NCBI GenBank assembly: GCA_005239175.1
Contig: SOPS01000005.1
Span: 145,238 to 209,237 of the forward strand
Reading direction: 5' to 3'
Length of the DNA stretch: 64,000 bases
Origin: a halophilic archaeon SHRA6
Lineage (GTDB): Archaea > Halobacteriota > Halobacteria > Halobacteriales > Haloferacaceae
Shown: positions 50,929 to 63,776 of the stretch, piece by piece
How positions within the stretch are numbered: the stretch's first letter is position 1
Layout: the number at the start of each line of letters is the position of its first letter
Notes under the pieces: model-generated
The model's input: the letters and a program-made list of their open reading frames with translations, nothing else
Told to the model about the DNA's origin: nothing
Database searches by the model: none
Program-made: the position numbers and the translations under genes

Positions 50929-52176
50929 ATGACGTACGAGACTGTTCGGGAGACGGACCCGGACGCTGCGGCTGCGTTGGAAGGCGAACGTGCACGACAG
51001 AACAACACGCTGGCCATGATCGCGAGTGAGAACCACGTCTCAGAGGCGGTCATGGAGGCACAGAGCTCTGAACTGACGAACAACTATGCGGAGGGGTACC
51101 CCGGCGAGCGCTACTACGGCGGCTGTGAGTTCGCCGACGAGATCGAGCAGCTCGCGATCGATCGCGCCAAAGAGCTATGGGGGGCCGAACACGTTAATGT
51201 CCAGCCACATTCGGGCTCGCAGGCGAACATGGGCGTCTACCTCGCAATGCTTGATCCGGGCGATAAGATCCTCTCGCTGGATCTCACCCACGGAGGCCAT
51301 CTGAGTCACGGCCACCCGGCGAACTTCGCCGGACAGGTCTACGAGGTAGAACAGTACGAGGTCGACATCGACTCCGGATACATTGACTACGAAGGCCTTG
51401 ACGACATCGCCACCGAGTTCGAGCCGGATATTATCGTCTCAGGATACTCGGCGTATCCGCGCGAGGTCGACTTCGGGCGCATTCAAGAGACCGCCGACGC
51501 GGTCGGGGCGTACCACCTCGCGGATATCGCCCACATCACAGGACTCGTCGCCGCAGGCGTCCACGAGTCACCGATCGGCGTTGCGGACTTCGTAACCGGC
51601 TCGACGCACAAGACGATTCGATCGGGGCGCGGGGGAATCATCATGTGCGGCGAAGAGCACGCCGACGCGATCGACGGCGCGGTCTTCCCCGGTGCACAGG
51701 GCGGTCCAGCAATGCACGCGATCGCCGGCAAGGCGGTCGGCTTCGGCGAGGCGCTCCAGCCGGAGTTCAAAGACTATGCCGAACAGACTGTCGCGAACGC
51801 CAAAGCGCTGGCCGAGCAACTGCGTGAGAATGGACTGTCGCTCGTCTCCGGAGGCACCGACAACCACCTCGTACTGGTCGATCTTCGGCCGTCCCATCCC
51901 GACACGACCGGCAAGGTCGTTGAGGAGGCACTCGAATCGGCAGGAATCGTCCTCAACGCCAACACGGTCCCCGGTGAGACCCGATCGCCGTTCAATCCTT
52001 CGGGGATCCGCGCAGGGACGCCGGCGCTCACCACCCGCGGCTTCGGCGAGGAGGCCTGCCGCGAGGTCGCAGACCTCTTGTGTGACGTCATCGACGACCC
52101 CGAAAACGATGCAGTCCTCGAACGCGTGAGCGATCGCGTCGACGAGCTCACTGACGAGTATCCGCTGTACGACTGA
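50929..52176 (+). CDS. glyA: Serine hydroxymethyltransferase
   Basis: 415 residues, full length. PLP Lys is in VTGSTHKTIRSGRGG near residue 227. Other signatures: NTLAMIASENHVSEAV, LTNNYAEGYPGERYYGGC, VNVQPHSGSQANMGVYLAML, LADIAHITGLVAAG and GGTDNHLVLVDL. It converts glycine and 5,10-methylene-THF into serine and THF. In this window it can join glycine from N-methylglycine demethylation to the serine dehydratase step. Confidence 0.97.
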   Translation: MTYETVRETDPDAAAALEGERARQNNTLAMIASENHVSEAVMEAQSSELTNNYAEGYPGERYYGGCEFADEIEQLAIDRAKELWGAEHVNVQPHSGSQANMGVYLAMLDPGDKILSLDLTHGGHLSHGHPANFAGQVYEVEQYEVDIDSGYIDYEGLDDIATEFEPDIIVSGYSAYPREVDFGRIQETADAVGAYHLADIAHITGLVAAGVHESPIGVADFVTGSTHKTIRSGRGGIIMCGEEHADAIDGAVFPGAQGGPAMHAIAGKAVGFGEALQPEFKDYAEQTVANAKALAEQLRENGLSLVSGGTDNHLVLVDLRPSHPDTTGKVVEEALESAGIVLNANTVPGETRSPFNPSGIRAGTPALTTRGFGEEACREVADLLCDVIDDPENDAVLERVSDRVDELTDEYPLYD

Positions 52177-52192
52177 TCGCAATCGGGCGGTA

Positions 52193-52651
52193 TTAGCCGT
52201 CGATCGCCGCCAGCACCTCGCCGGCGTGCCCGTCCGGTGACACGCCCTCGAAGGCGGCCTCGATCGTTCCGTCTGGACCGACGACGTACGTGTTCCTGAA
52301 GACTCCCTCAACGGTGTTTCCGAACAGCTGTTTTTCCCCATAGGAGTCGTAGGCGGTCGACACCGAGCCGTCTTCGTCGGAGAGTAACTCGAAGGGAAGA
52401 TCGTACGCGTCTGCAAACGCCGCGAGGTCGTCAACCGGGTCGTCACTGATGCCGAACACGGTCGCATCTACGTCACGAAATTCGTCCCACGAGTCCCGAA
52501 ATCCGCAGGCTTCTTTCGTGCACCCGGGCGTGTCCGCGCGCGGGTAGAAATACACTATGACTCGCTGTCCACGGTGCGCCGAGAGCGAAATCGGGGTGCC
52601 GTCTTGATTTGGAAGCGTAAAATCCGGGGCGTCGTCGCCAACACTGAGCAT
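52193..52651 (-). CDS. bcp: Peroxiredoxin, BCP/PrxQ type
   Basis: 152 residues from MLSVGDDAPDFTLPNQDGTP. Peroxidatic and resolving Cys are in DTPGCTKEACGFRDSW, spaced five apart as in PrxQ. VYFYPRADTPGC, FGISDDPVDDLAAFADAY and PFELLSDEDGSV are typical. It is a cytosolic thiol peroxidase. The ORF runs back to 52858 across the divergent tspO start, so ATG 52651 is used. It is convergent with glyA. Confidence 0.95.
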   Translation of the reverse strand: MLSVGDDAPDFTLPNQDGTPISLSAHRGQRVIVYFYPRADTPGCTKEACGFRDSWDEFRDVDATVFGISDDPVDDLAAFADAYDLPFELLSDEDGSVSTAYDSYGEKQLFGNTVEGVFRNTYVVGPDGTIEAAFEGVSPDGHAGEVLAAIDG

Positions 52652-52720
52652 GAGAGAAGTCTGGACTGACGCGACAAAACAATTCTGTACTTTCATCCGC
52701 CCCCGGGTGCTACTGTACCC

Positions 52721-53224
52721 ATGGCCCTTACCCTTCCACAGCGGATTCGATCGATCCCCAGAGACGACCTCCTCGGAGCCATCGTTGCGATCGTCCTCGT
52801 GAACCTCGTCGGTGCGAGCGGTGTCGTGTTCACGAATCCGAACAGCGAATGGTTTCAATCGCTGACGCTCCCGTGGTTCTATCCGCCACCGGCACTCTTC
52901 GGGATTGTCTGGACACTGCTGTTCTCGCTTCTTGGCGTGGCAGTGTACCTCGTGTACCGATCGCCGGCCGGCCGATCCCGATCGGTTGCCCTCGTCGTGT
53001 TTGGCGTGCAGATGGCGTTCAACGTTGCATGGTCACCCGCGTTTTTCGCCGCTGAGAGTCCCACGCTCGGGCTTGCCGTGATCATCCCCCTGTTTGGGCT
53101 GATCCTCGCCACGATCGCCGCGTTCGACCGCGTTGATCGACGCGCGGCAGGGCTGCTCGTCCCGTACCTGCTCTGGGTTGGATTCGCAACTGTCCTTAAC
53201 GGGTCGATCTACGTGTTGAACTGA
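52721..53224 (+). CDS. tspO: TspO/MBR-family membrane protein
   Basis: 167 residues with five helices. Signatures: TLPWFYPPPALFGIVWTLLF, QMAFNVAWSPAFF and LWVGFATVLNGSIYVLN. The aromatic/Pro-rich pattern is that of tryptophan-rich sensory protein, which binds tetrapyrroles and senses light or oxygen in bacteria. The role in haloarchaea is unclear. It is divergent from bcp with about 70 bases between starts, so redox co-regulation is possible. Confidence 0.93.
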   Translation: MALTLPQRIRSIPRDDLLGAIVAIVLVNLVGASGVVFTNPNSEWFQSLTLPWFYPPPALFGIVWTLLFSLLGVAVYLVYRSPAGRSRSVALVVFGVQMAFNVAWSPAFFAAESPTLGLAVIIPLFGLILATIAAFDRVDRRAAGLLVPYLLWVGFATVLNGSIYVLN

Positions 53225-53259
53225 GAGTCTCCCCAGCCACACTCGCGAGCACTCGTTGG

Positions 53260-54252
53260 CTACAGGAGATCGTACTCCTCGTTAAATGTGGTAAGCGTGG
53301 CTGCGAGCACGCCGAAGATGACCGGTCCGACGAACAGTCCGGTAACGCCAATGGCGTAGATGCCGCCGAATACGCCAACGAGGATGACCGCGGGGTTGAG
53401 GTGGACCTGTTGGTCGATGAGGATGGGCCGTGCGTAGTTATCAACTGAACTTACGATCGCGAGCCCATACACCGTGAGCGCGATCGCCCCGACAGTGTCA
53501 CCGATGAGAAACAGATAGACTGCGGCCGGCCCCCAGACAATGAACGCGCCGATGAGCGGTAACAGTGCGAGCAACACCATGACAAACGTCCAGAACACAA
53601 CGTTCGGAATGCCGACCGCCCACATCCCCACGCCCGCGACGACTCCCTGTCCGACTGCGACGACAATGTGGCCGATGACGACCCCCCGAACCATCTGATC
53701 GATCTTCTCAAAGAGCCGATCGGTAACCGGATCAGGCATCGGGACGACATCGTGGCTCCACGCCACGAACCGGTCTCCATCACGGAGAATGTAATAGACA
53801 AGGAACAACACGAGCGCGAAGCCGATCGACAGTCGCGCCCCGACACTGAAGATACCCGAGACGTTGCCGAACAGGACATCAAAGGTTCCCTCCCCGAGCG
53901 CTTGCAACTGAGCTGAGAGGTCGACATCGACCCCGACAGTGTCAGCGATAGTCCGTTCAATTTCGCGGATGTCCAGGGAGGTCTCTCCGCGGATGAGCTG
54001 TTGGATATCGCTGTATAGCACGATCGCGATGTAGATAACCGGGACGATCATCGCAACGAACACGCCGACAATCAATACCATCGGCGAAACCATGGAACCA
54101 AAGTACGGCACTAGCCGCCGGTTGAACGGATAAAACACGTACGCGAGAATGACTGCACCGAGAACGTACTGAAGAAACGGCAAGACGATGTACAACGAGA
54201 TCGCCGCTGACAGCGCAATACAGACGAGGAGGAACGACTGTGCGCGGTTCAT
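53260..54252 (-). CDS. AI-2E family transporter (PerM/UPF0118)
   Basis: 330 residues. N-terminal helices (FLLVCIALSAAISLYIVLPF), a central soluble part (QQLIRGETSLDIREIERTIA), then about five helices with RPILIDQQVHLNPAVILVG and GVFGGIYAIGVTGLFVGPVI, the family signature. The family includes AI-2 exporters and Na+/H+ antiporters; the substrate cannot be read. It is convergent with tspO and divergent from the HTH gene. Confidence 0.9.
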   Translation of the reverse strand: MNRAQSFLLVCIALSAAISLYIVLPFLQYVLGAVILAYVFYPFNRRLVPYFGSMVSPMVLIVGVFVAMIVPVIYIAIVLYSDIQQLIRGETSLDIREIERTIADTVGVDVDLSAQLQALGEGTFDVLFGNVSGIFSVGARLSIGFALVLFLVYYILRDGDRFVAWSHDVVPMPDPVTDRLFEKIDQMVRGVVIGHIVVAVGQGVVAGVGMWAVGIPNVVFWTFVMVLLALLPLIGAFIVWGPAAVYLFLIGDTVGAIALTVYGLAIVSSVDNYARPILIDQQVHLNPAVILVGVFGGIYAIGVTGLFVGPVIFGVLAATLTTFNEEYDLL

Positions 54253-54374
54253 ACCGATGTATCCCGCGAGACCCGAATAAAGCCACCGTCACGATCAAGA
54301 GCAATTCAGTGTTTTGACGCACCGGGTTCGAGAACCGAATACATTTACACCCCGGCCGAACGAACAGACGTGTG

Positions 54375-54755
54375 ATGGTTCGACCGCCGTCGGATCCGCC
54401 CGATCCCGAAGCCGACATCGTGTTGGACGCGCTTGGCGACGAGGGAGCAAGAACGATCGTCAAAGCCCTCTCGGAGCCGCGGACGGCAACCGAACTCTCC
54501 GAACGCTGTGACATTCCGCTGTCAACCATGTACCGCAAGCTCGATGCGCTCGTTGACGCGTCGTTGCTCTCCGAACAGACGCAGATCAAGCGAAACGGCC
54601 AGCACACGACGCGCTACGTTCGGAACTTCGAGCGTCTCACGATCGAGGTTGCCGAGGCGGACACGTTGCACGCGTCGGTCGATCGACCGGACGAGGCCGA
54701 AACTGCCGACCAACGGCTCGAGGAGCTGTGGGCGCAAATCAAAGAGGAAACATGA
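54375..54755 (+). CDS. ArsR-like winged-helix regulator
   Basis: 126 residues from ATG 54375. Winged helix: DIVLDALGDEGARTIVKALS, ATELSERCDIPLSTMYRKLD (recognition helix) and LVDASLLSEQTQIKRNGQHT (wing). The C-terminal ~45 residues are acidic and helical. It overlaps the next membrane-protein gene by 4 bases (ATGA). Such an HTH plus small membrane protein pair is common in haloarchaea; the HTH may autoregulate the pair. Confidence 0.88.
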   Translation: MVRPPSDPPDPEADIVLDALGDEGARTIVKALSEPRTATELSERCDIPLSTMYRKLDALVDASLLSEQTQIKRNGQHTTRYVRNFERLTIEVAEADTLHASVDRPDEAETADQRLEELWAQIKEET

Positions 54756-55027
54756 TGTATCCCGAAATACTGCTCGTTGCAACCAAGACCGCGATCCTGC
54801 TGCTCGGTGGCAGCATCGCGTTTTTCGCGTTCAAGGCGTACCGACGGACAGGTGACCCATCACTTCGCGCGCTCGTCATCGGATTCAGTTTTGTAACGAT
54901 CGGCGCTTTGCTCGGAGGGATCGCCGATCAACTGCTCAATATCGACCTTATCACGGGCGTAATCATTGACAGTCTATTGACCGCGATCGGGTTCGGCGTG
55001 ATTGTCTACTCGCTGTTTCTTGAGTGA
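54752..55027 (+). CDS. Three-helix membrane protein paired with the HTH regulator (DUF7521-like)
   Basis: 91 residues from MMYPEILLVATKTAILLLGG. Helices: TKTAILLLGGSIAFFAFKAY, ALVIGFSFVTIGALLGGIAD and VIIDSLLTAIGFGVIVYSLF. The loop RRTGDPSLR is basic. I recall the family as DUF7521 but cannot confirm. Translationally coupled to the regulator, so it may be its membrane-bound signal input (inference). Confidence 0.75.
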   Translation: MMYPEILLVATKTAILLLGGSIAFFAFKAYRRTGDPSLRALVIGFSFVTIGALLGGIADQLLNIDLITGVIIDSLLTAIGFGVIVYSLFLE

Positions 55028-55054
55028 CAGACCGCCGAGTTCAGAAAATTTCGA

Positions 55055-55303
55055 TTACGCGATCGATTCGACGCGCCAGGTCGTTGCGCCCGTATACGAC
55101 CACTTTTCGATTGTGATATCTGCAGCTGAATCCTGGAGTTTGACGATCAACGCGCCAATCTCCTTTGCGGACAGGCCGACGTCCTCGGCGATGAATTTAC
55201 TTTTAAAATACATCTCGCCATCCTGGGCGCACTCGCGAAGGTAGTTCAACAGGCGCTCTTCTTTACTGATCGCCGAATCCGTGTGTTGTGTTGCAGTGCT
55301 CAT
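55055..55303 (-). CDS. Small winged-helix-like protein (DUF7123-like)
   Basis: 82 residues. Helical N-terminal half (SKEERLLNYLRECAQDGEMY, KSKFIAEDVGLSAKEIGALI) then beta-strands (ITIEKWSYTGATTWRV), a winged-helix pattern. I recall haloarchaeal DUF7123 for such proteins but cannot verify. It follows the membrane-protein gene by 3 bases and is probably co-transcribed with it. Confidence 0.7.
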   Translation of the reverse strand: MSTATQHTDSAISKEERLLNYLRECAQDGEMYFKSKFIAEDVGLSAKEIGALIVKLQDSAADITIEKWSYTGATTWRVESIA

Positions 55304-55306
55304 AGG

Positions 55307-55579
55307 TTAGCGGTTGTTGTATCCGTGGCCGACAATGAGTGCGAGGACGTTCAGACAAAACAGTCCTGTAACTAGCATCGCCGTTGAGGCAGTCATGTCC
55401 GTCGCCAGAAGCGGCACGTACGCAAACGGAAGTGCGACTGCCAGCCAGAAGCTCGCAAATCGAATGGCTCCGATCGACCGGGAGACCAGTCCATCGACGG
55501 GCGAGTCCACGTGGTTGTTCGTCGTGGCGTTCGAGTCAAGTTTTGTTGCAGATTCCATGGGAGGGATCACCGACTTCAC
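55307..55579 (-). CDS. Small membrane protein
   Basis: 90 residues from GTG 55579. A TATA element at 55603-55609 is about 27 bases upstream, which supports this leaderless GTG over ATG 55558. Two helices (FASFWLAVALPFAYVPLLAT and ASTAMLVTGLFCLNVLALIV) follow a polar N-terminal region. Upstream partner of the DUF7123-like gene. The 239-base gap to 55818 is AT rich and shows nothing beyond promoters. Confidence 0.6.
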   Translation of the reverse strand: MKSVIPPMESATKLDSNATTNNHVDSPVDGLVSRSIGAIRFASFWLAVALPFAYVPLLATDMTASTAMLVTGLFCLNVLALIVGHGYNNR

Positions 55580-55818
55580 TTACTGGTAAGCTTGGCTTCC
55601 ACATATAATGCGCCGAGCGTTGTCGATACTTCAGCACAATTAACGGAATCGCCCGACGATTTACTATCTTTTATAAATCCCTCAAAATCGTTTTAATGGT
55701 TTAAAATTCGATCTGAGAGCGTTTTTTGAGTAATATCAAATTATAACTTAATATATTCAGATATGATTGATTGAGTATACATCGGTATTGTTGAATAGCT
55801 CTGCGTCCTCTTACCGCC

Positions 55819-56349
55819 ATGGCCGCCCCATCGATTCGAGAGGATTCGCTTGAGGCAACGATCGGCGATCGGCTTCGCGAGCGCGAGGAGACGATTGCAA
55901 CAGCGGAGTCACTCACTGGTGGGCTCGTTAGTTCGACACTCACCGACGTGCCCGGATCAAGTGACTACTTCGTACGCGGCTTCGTCACATACGCCTACGA
56001 CGCAAAGCGACAGGCACTCTCGGTTGCCCGAGAGGTGCTCGACGAACACGGCGCGGTCTCCGCTCCAGTTGCCAAACAGATGGCACAGGGAGCCCGCGAC
56101 ATCGCCGATACCACCTGGAGCGTCTCAGCAACGGGCATTGCCGGACCGGGCGGCGGGACGGCTGAAAAGCCAGTCGGGTTGGTGTATATCGGTGTCGCCT
56201 ATGCCGGGCCGTGGGGTACCCAGACTTCGTTTTCAATGACTGCACGGCACGTCTTCGACGGCGATCGCCCATCGATCAAACAACAGACGGTCACTGCGTG
56301 CCTCGAAGCACTCGCAGAGGCGATCGACACGGTGAAATTGGACGAATAG
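55819..56349 (+). CDS. CinA C-terminal domain protein (NMN amidohydrolase type)
   Basis: 176 residues, a stand-alone CinA C-terminal domain. Signatures: TIATAESLTGGLVSSTLTDV, GSSDYFVRGFVTYAYDAKRQ, VSAPVAKQMAQGAR and SVSATGIAGPGGGTAEKPVG. In bacteria this domain (PncC) deamidates nicotinamide mononucleotide in NAD recycling. The competence-like N-terminal domain of CinA is absent. The gene stands alone in an AT-rich flank. Confidence 0.92.
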   Translation: MAAPSIREDSLEATIGDRLREREETIATAESLTGGLVSSTLTDVPGSSDYFVRGFVTYAYDAKRQALSVAREVLDEHGAVSAPVAKQMAQGARDIADTTWSVSATGIAGPGGGTAEKPVGLVYIGVAYAGPWGTQTSFSMTARHVFDGDRPSIKQQTVTACLEALAEAIDTVKLDE

Positions 56350-56478
56350 CCGAGAGCGCTGTTTACACCCAGACGTGATTTGTTCAACACGATAGTGTCT
56401 GTTTCAGTCGTGAGCGGTCCGAACCAAGCGACATCCACTACACGAAGTCACGTGTGGCTGTATTGCCGAACGGTGGGT

Positions 56479-57669
56479 TCAGTTCGTTGAGATAATCTCG
56501 ATCACGTCACGGTGTTCCAGTTCGTGGTCTGCGCCAACCTGTCGTTTTGTTCGGCAGTCGATCCCGTGAAGCAGCCCATCCCCAATATCTGAATGAAGAT
56601 GATACGCGAATCCCTCCGTAGTCGCATTCTCAGGAAGAATGAAGCAGTCCCGGAACACCCCTTTTTCATCGCTGCGTCCGTTCGCCGACCCCGGGAAGAT
56701 CGCGATACACCCGAGTTCGTCGAATAGCGCCGTTTCGAGCGCCTGTTGCACGCCGGTTCCGTCATAGGATTCAACGAACTCCTTGATTGTTGCTAGCCCC
56801 TCGCGTTGTTGATCAGAAACCGCGCCCGTAATCGAAAACGAGTCCTCGCCCGCAGTGTAGTCGACCACACCCGCTTCAGCCGCCGTCTTCAACGCCTTCT
56901 CTGCATGCGCGCTCGTCGGAACAAACGTCAGGTGCTCGTAGGCAGGATCCGTCGTTATCTCTGTCCAGTTTGTCGCCGCTGTGTCGGTGTCCATCTTGTT
57001 GGCTGCGACGATCATCGGCTTCGTCCGTTTTCTGATCTCTCTGGCAAGCCCGGCGCGATCGTCTCGCTCCCACGTTCCGGGATCTAGCTCCAATCCCTCC
57101 GAAAGGATCACCTGCTTGATTTCGTCTTTGTTCGTCCGGAAGGCGCTCATCTGTTCGGCCAGCTCTTCCTCAATGGTCGCCTCCGCGCCGTGATATTTGG
57201 TTTCAAAGCGTGCAATCCCCTTCTCGAGGATTTCGAGGTACCACATGTCGAGTTCTGCCTCAAGGAAGTCGATGTCCTCACGAGGGTCGTGGTTCTCTGT
57301 TGGTTCTCCCTCAATGTCTGTCTGCCCAGAGAAGTCGACGATGTGAACGAGGACATCTGCCTCGTTGAGATCGGTCAGAAACTGGTTGCCGAGGCCTTTC
57401 CCCTCGTGAGCACCTGGGATCAACCCAGCCACGTCGACTAATTTGACTGGGACGAACCGCGTCCCCGCTTTACAGGCCCCAACCGACGGCGTACAGGTCT
57501 CATCGAACTCTGGTGCCGCACACGGCACTCGCACGTAGGCCTCACCAACACTCGGATCGATCGTCGTAAACGGATACGCTCCTTCCGGCACGTCGTTCAT
57601 CGTTGCTGCATTGAAAAAACTCGACTTGCCGACCGAGGGTTTCCCCACCAAGCCGATCTTATAACTCAT
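56479..57669 (-). CDS. Obg/YchF-type GTPase/ATPase with TGS domain
   Basis: 396 residues from MSYKIGLVGKPSVGKSSFFN. G1 GKPSVGKSS, G3 VDVAGLIPGAHEGKGLG, G4 ANKMD. The C-terminal TGS domain ends HSDIGDGLLHGIDCRTKRQV and RDVIEIIS. It is the archaeal YchF/OLA1-related subgroup, a ribosome-associated P-loop NTPase of uncertain role. The upstream ORF extension to 57852 is not family-like. Confidence 0.93.
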   Translation of the reverse strand: MSYKIGLVGKPSVGKSSFFNAATMNDVPEGAYPFTTIDPSVGEAYVRVPCAAPEFDETCTPSVGACKAGTRFVPVKLVDVAGLIPGAHEGKGLGNQFLTDLNEADVLVHIVDFSGQTDIEGEPTENHDPREDIDFLEAELDMWYLEILEKGIARFETKYHGAEATIEEELAEQMSAFRTNKDEIKQVILSEGLELDPGTWERDDRAGLAREIRKRTKPMIVAANKMDTDTAATNWTEITTDPAYEHLTFVPTSAHAEKALKTAAEAGVVDYTAGEDSFSITGAVSDQQREGLATIKEFVESYDGTGVQQALETALFDELGCIAIFPGSANGRSDEKGVFRDCFILPENATTEGFAYHLHSDIGDGLLHGIDCRTKRQVGADHELEHRDVIEIISTN

Positions 57670-57859
57670 TAGGTGTAGTGGTCGTCCAGCCGGCAAAAGC
57701 GGTTCTACACGGAGGCGCCGTGTGGTGATTTGCCATAGCAATCTGTCACAGCTGCACTGTTGTTTGGTCGTCCTATGGGTATCGTCTGCCAGCGATCGGG
57801 CGAACTCGGTCTGTATCGGTGAACGGTGGGTTGATTTGTGAGCATCTCTCATCGATCGT

Positions 57860-58153
57860 ATGGACGAGCAGCCAGATGCCGATCGGTTTGGAGTCGCAAT
57901 CCACCGAACCGACGCGGAGCTCCGGTTTCTCGTTCGGATCCCTTCGGAGATTAGCTCTGCGTGGCAGGACCCGGATGCGTTCCAGTCGCTCGTCGAGTCG
58001 CTCGTGTGGGATCGGCTCGATCGACAAGCAACGCTCGAATCGATTGTCCGTCACACCGAACCCGACGAAACCGTCTCGCTCGGTTCGATCACGATCCAAC
58101 CCGACGGTACTGTCGTCGATGCTGATCTCGATACCCCATTTGGAGACGAATGA
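57860..58153 (+). CDS. Acidic conserved-looking protein, function unknown (first of a coupled pair)
   Basis: 97 residues (MDEQPDADRFGVAIHRTDAE...). Predicted alpha/beta with DAFQSLVESLVWDRLDRQAT and a strand pair at SLGSITIQPDGTVVDADL. No Cys and no membrane segment. Its stop overlaps the start of the next gene (ATGA), so the two proteins are probably made in equal amounts. Family not recognised. Confidence 0.6.
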   Translation: MDEQPDADRFGVAIHRTDAELRFLVRIPSEISSAWQDPDAFQSLVESLVWDRLDRQATLESIVRHTEPDETVSLGSITIQPDGTVVDADLDTPFGDE

Positions 58154-58530
58154 TTGACTCGTTGTCAGATGCTGAACGGCCAATTTCTATCGACGAATTA
58201 CAGGCTGCCGCGATCGATACCGCACTCACGGCTCGTGAGCCAGAGCACGCGGTCCGGCTCGTCGGAATCACCGCCCGCTACGCGGACGATACTGATCGCA
58301 TCACGCCGCTCGAGGTGCTTTTGTTGTCACAGCTTGCAGTCGTCGGCAACTCCGCGCAACCTTCTCTCGCACCTGTACAACTGTCGATCGCTGGGCCGCA
58401 ATCGATCGATCCAGCGCCGGAGAGCCTGCTACAGCGTGGGCTTGCGGTGATGTATGCGGACTTCGGCGTGGAGATTGAACCACTGTGTGCAACGCTGGGT
58501 GTTGCTCCGCAGACGATTTACAGCCAGTAA
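58150..58530 (+). CDS. Helical protein, function unknown (second of the coupled pair)
   Basis: 126 residues, mostly helical (SIDELQAAAIDTALTAREPE, PLEVLLLSQLAVVGNSAQ). The last part, RGLAVMYADFGVEIEPLCAT followed by LGVAPQTIYSQ, has the look of a degenerate helix-turn-helix. Coupled to 57860-58153. A protein-protein or regulator-antiregulator pair is possible. Family not recognised. Confidence 0.6.
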   Translation: MIDSLSDAERPISIDELQAAAIDTALTAREPEHAVRLVGITARYADDTDRITPLEVLLLSQLAVVGNSAQPSLAPVQLSIAGPQSIDPAPESLLQRGLAVMYADFGVEIEPLCATLGVAPQTIYSQ

Positions 58531-58666
58531 GGCAGCGATCGTTGGTTCAGCGGGAGTAATAACACGGTCGATCGAGAGTGCTGCCGCTCTGTAGTGTTGT
58601 GTGCCGCGCTGCGATCGTTACCTGACACAGCGCATCCGCTCTTCGGTGAATAATAACGTATGAATG

Positions 58667-58788
58667 GTGGGCGGCGATGCGCAACTCCCAGAGGATCGCT
58701 CACTCCAGTACTACGCACAACGCTGACGAGCTTAACTTCCGTGTTCGGGATGGGTACGGGTGGTCCCTCGTCGCTCTGGCCGCCCTAA
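58667..58788 (-). rRNA. rrf: 5S rRNA
   Basis: On the minus strand the RNA begins TTAGGGCGGCC and contains CCCGTACCCATCCCGAACAC and GGAGTACTGGAGTG-like core bases, ending GCATCGCCGCCCACC. About 122 nt. The ends are set by the helix I pairing GGGCGG/CCGCCC, so ±3 bases. No tRNA-Cys follows it in 58531-58666, unlike some haloarchaeal operons. Confidence 0.95.
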
Positions 58789-58860
58789 TACCCGCCGAGA
58801 GAATCGAACTCTCGCTCTGCCAATGCGGGACAAAGGGCTCGTGTAACTTGCGTACACCAA

Positions 58861-58904
58861 CCGTATCTACGTGTAATCCAGTAAACGCCTGGACCCTTCA
58901 CGGG
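58861..58904 (-). other. 3' arm of the 23S processing stem (bulge-helix-bulge)
   Basis: This arm pairs with 61897-61941, flanking the 23S gene. In RNA terms each arm has CCAG-GCG then a 4-base helix then CUGG, giving opposed 3-base GCG bulges, the substrate of the archaeal splicing endonuclease. Confidence 0.85.
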
Positions 58905-58954
58905 TCAATAGCGCGGAATCTCATACAATTAACCGAACCAACCACACTGTATGA

Positions 58955-61851
<2,897 letters not shown>

Positions 61852-61896
61852 TTGATATATAGTTGGTTGATTCGTAATTGTTGGGCGCGTTACTGT

Positions 61897-61941
61897 CCCG
61901 GTGAAGGGTCCAGTTGACGCCTGGATTACACGTACATACGG
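61897..61941 (-). other. 5' arm of the 23S processing stem (bulge-helix-bulge)
   Basis: Near-perfect inverted partner of 58861-58904: CCGTATGTACGTGTAATCC ... CUGGACCCUUCAC against its complement. It lies ~46 bases upstream of the 23S 5' end. The remaining 23S-tRNA spacer (61852-62089) has a further short pairing region near 61862-61874. Confidence 0.85.
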
Positions 61942-62089
61942 TCGTCATCGAGCCGGCCCGGGGTGTAACTCGGGCGCGGTCATCGAACCCTTCCCAGCCG
62001 CGGTTTCCCGGGCTGGTGCATCTGTTCGTTGCTGACCCATCCTTTCGCCGTCCCCCACTTAAGGGGCACGATGTCCGGTGGGGCAAACA

Positions 62090-62161
62090 TGGACTCAGTG
62101 GGATTCGAACCCACGGCATCCTCCTTGCAAAGGAGGCACTCTACCGCTGAGCTATGAGCCC
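62090..62161 (-). tRNA. tRNA-Ala (anticodon TGC)
   Basis: In the 16S-23S spacer. Acceptor 5' arm GGGCTCA pairs with TGAGTCC; the anticodon stem CCTCC/GGAGG holds loop TTTGCAA, giving TGC. T-arm GTGGGTTCGAATCCCAC. 72 nt, no encoded CCA, as usual for haloarchaeal rRNA operons. Confidence 0.97.
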
Positions 62162-62224
62162 ACCCTCCTCTCGGAGGGCTGTGTGTGAGCCATACTGGAT
62201 CTAAAGTGCCCGAATACACGTGCT

Positions 62225-62241
62225 GATCTAACGGACCGTGC
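62225..62241 (-). other. 3' arm of the 16S processing stem
   Basis: GATCTAACGGACCGTGC pairs, with two wobble positions, with 63858-63874. Just beside the 16S 3' end a separate hairpin GGGACTGCCC-aaa-GGGCAGTTCCC occupies 62271-62294. Confidence 0.75.
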
Positions 62242-62301
62242 GTCCACCGCGAATACGACGAATGAAAGGTGGGACTGCCCAAAGGGCAGTTCCCGATCAG
62301 T

Positions 62302-63776
<1,475 letters not shown>

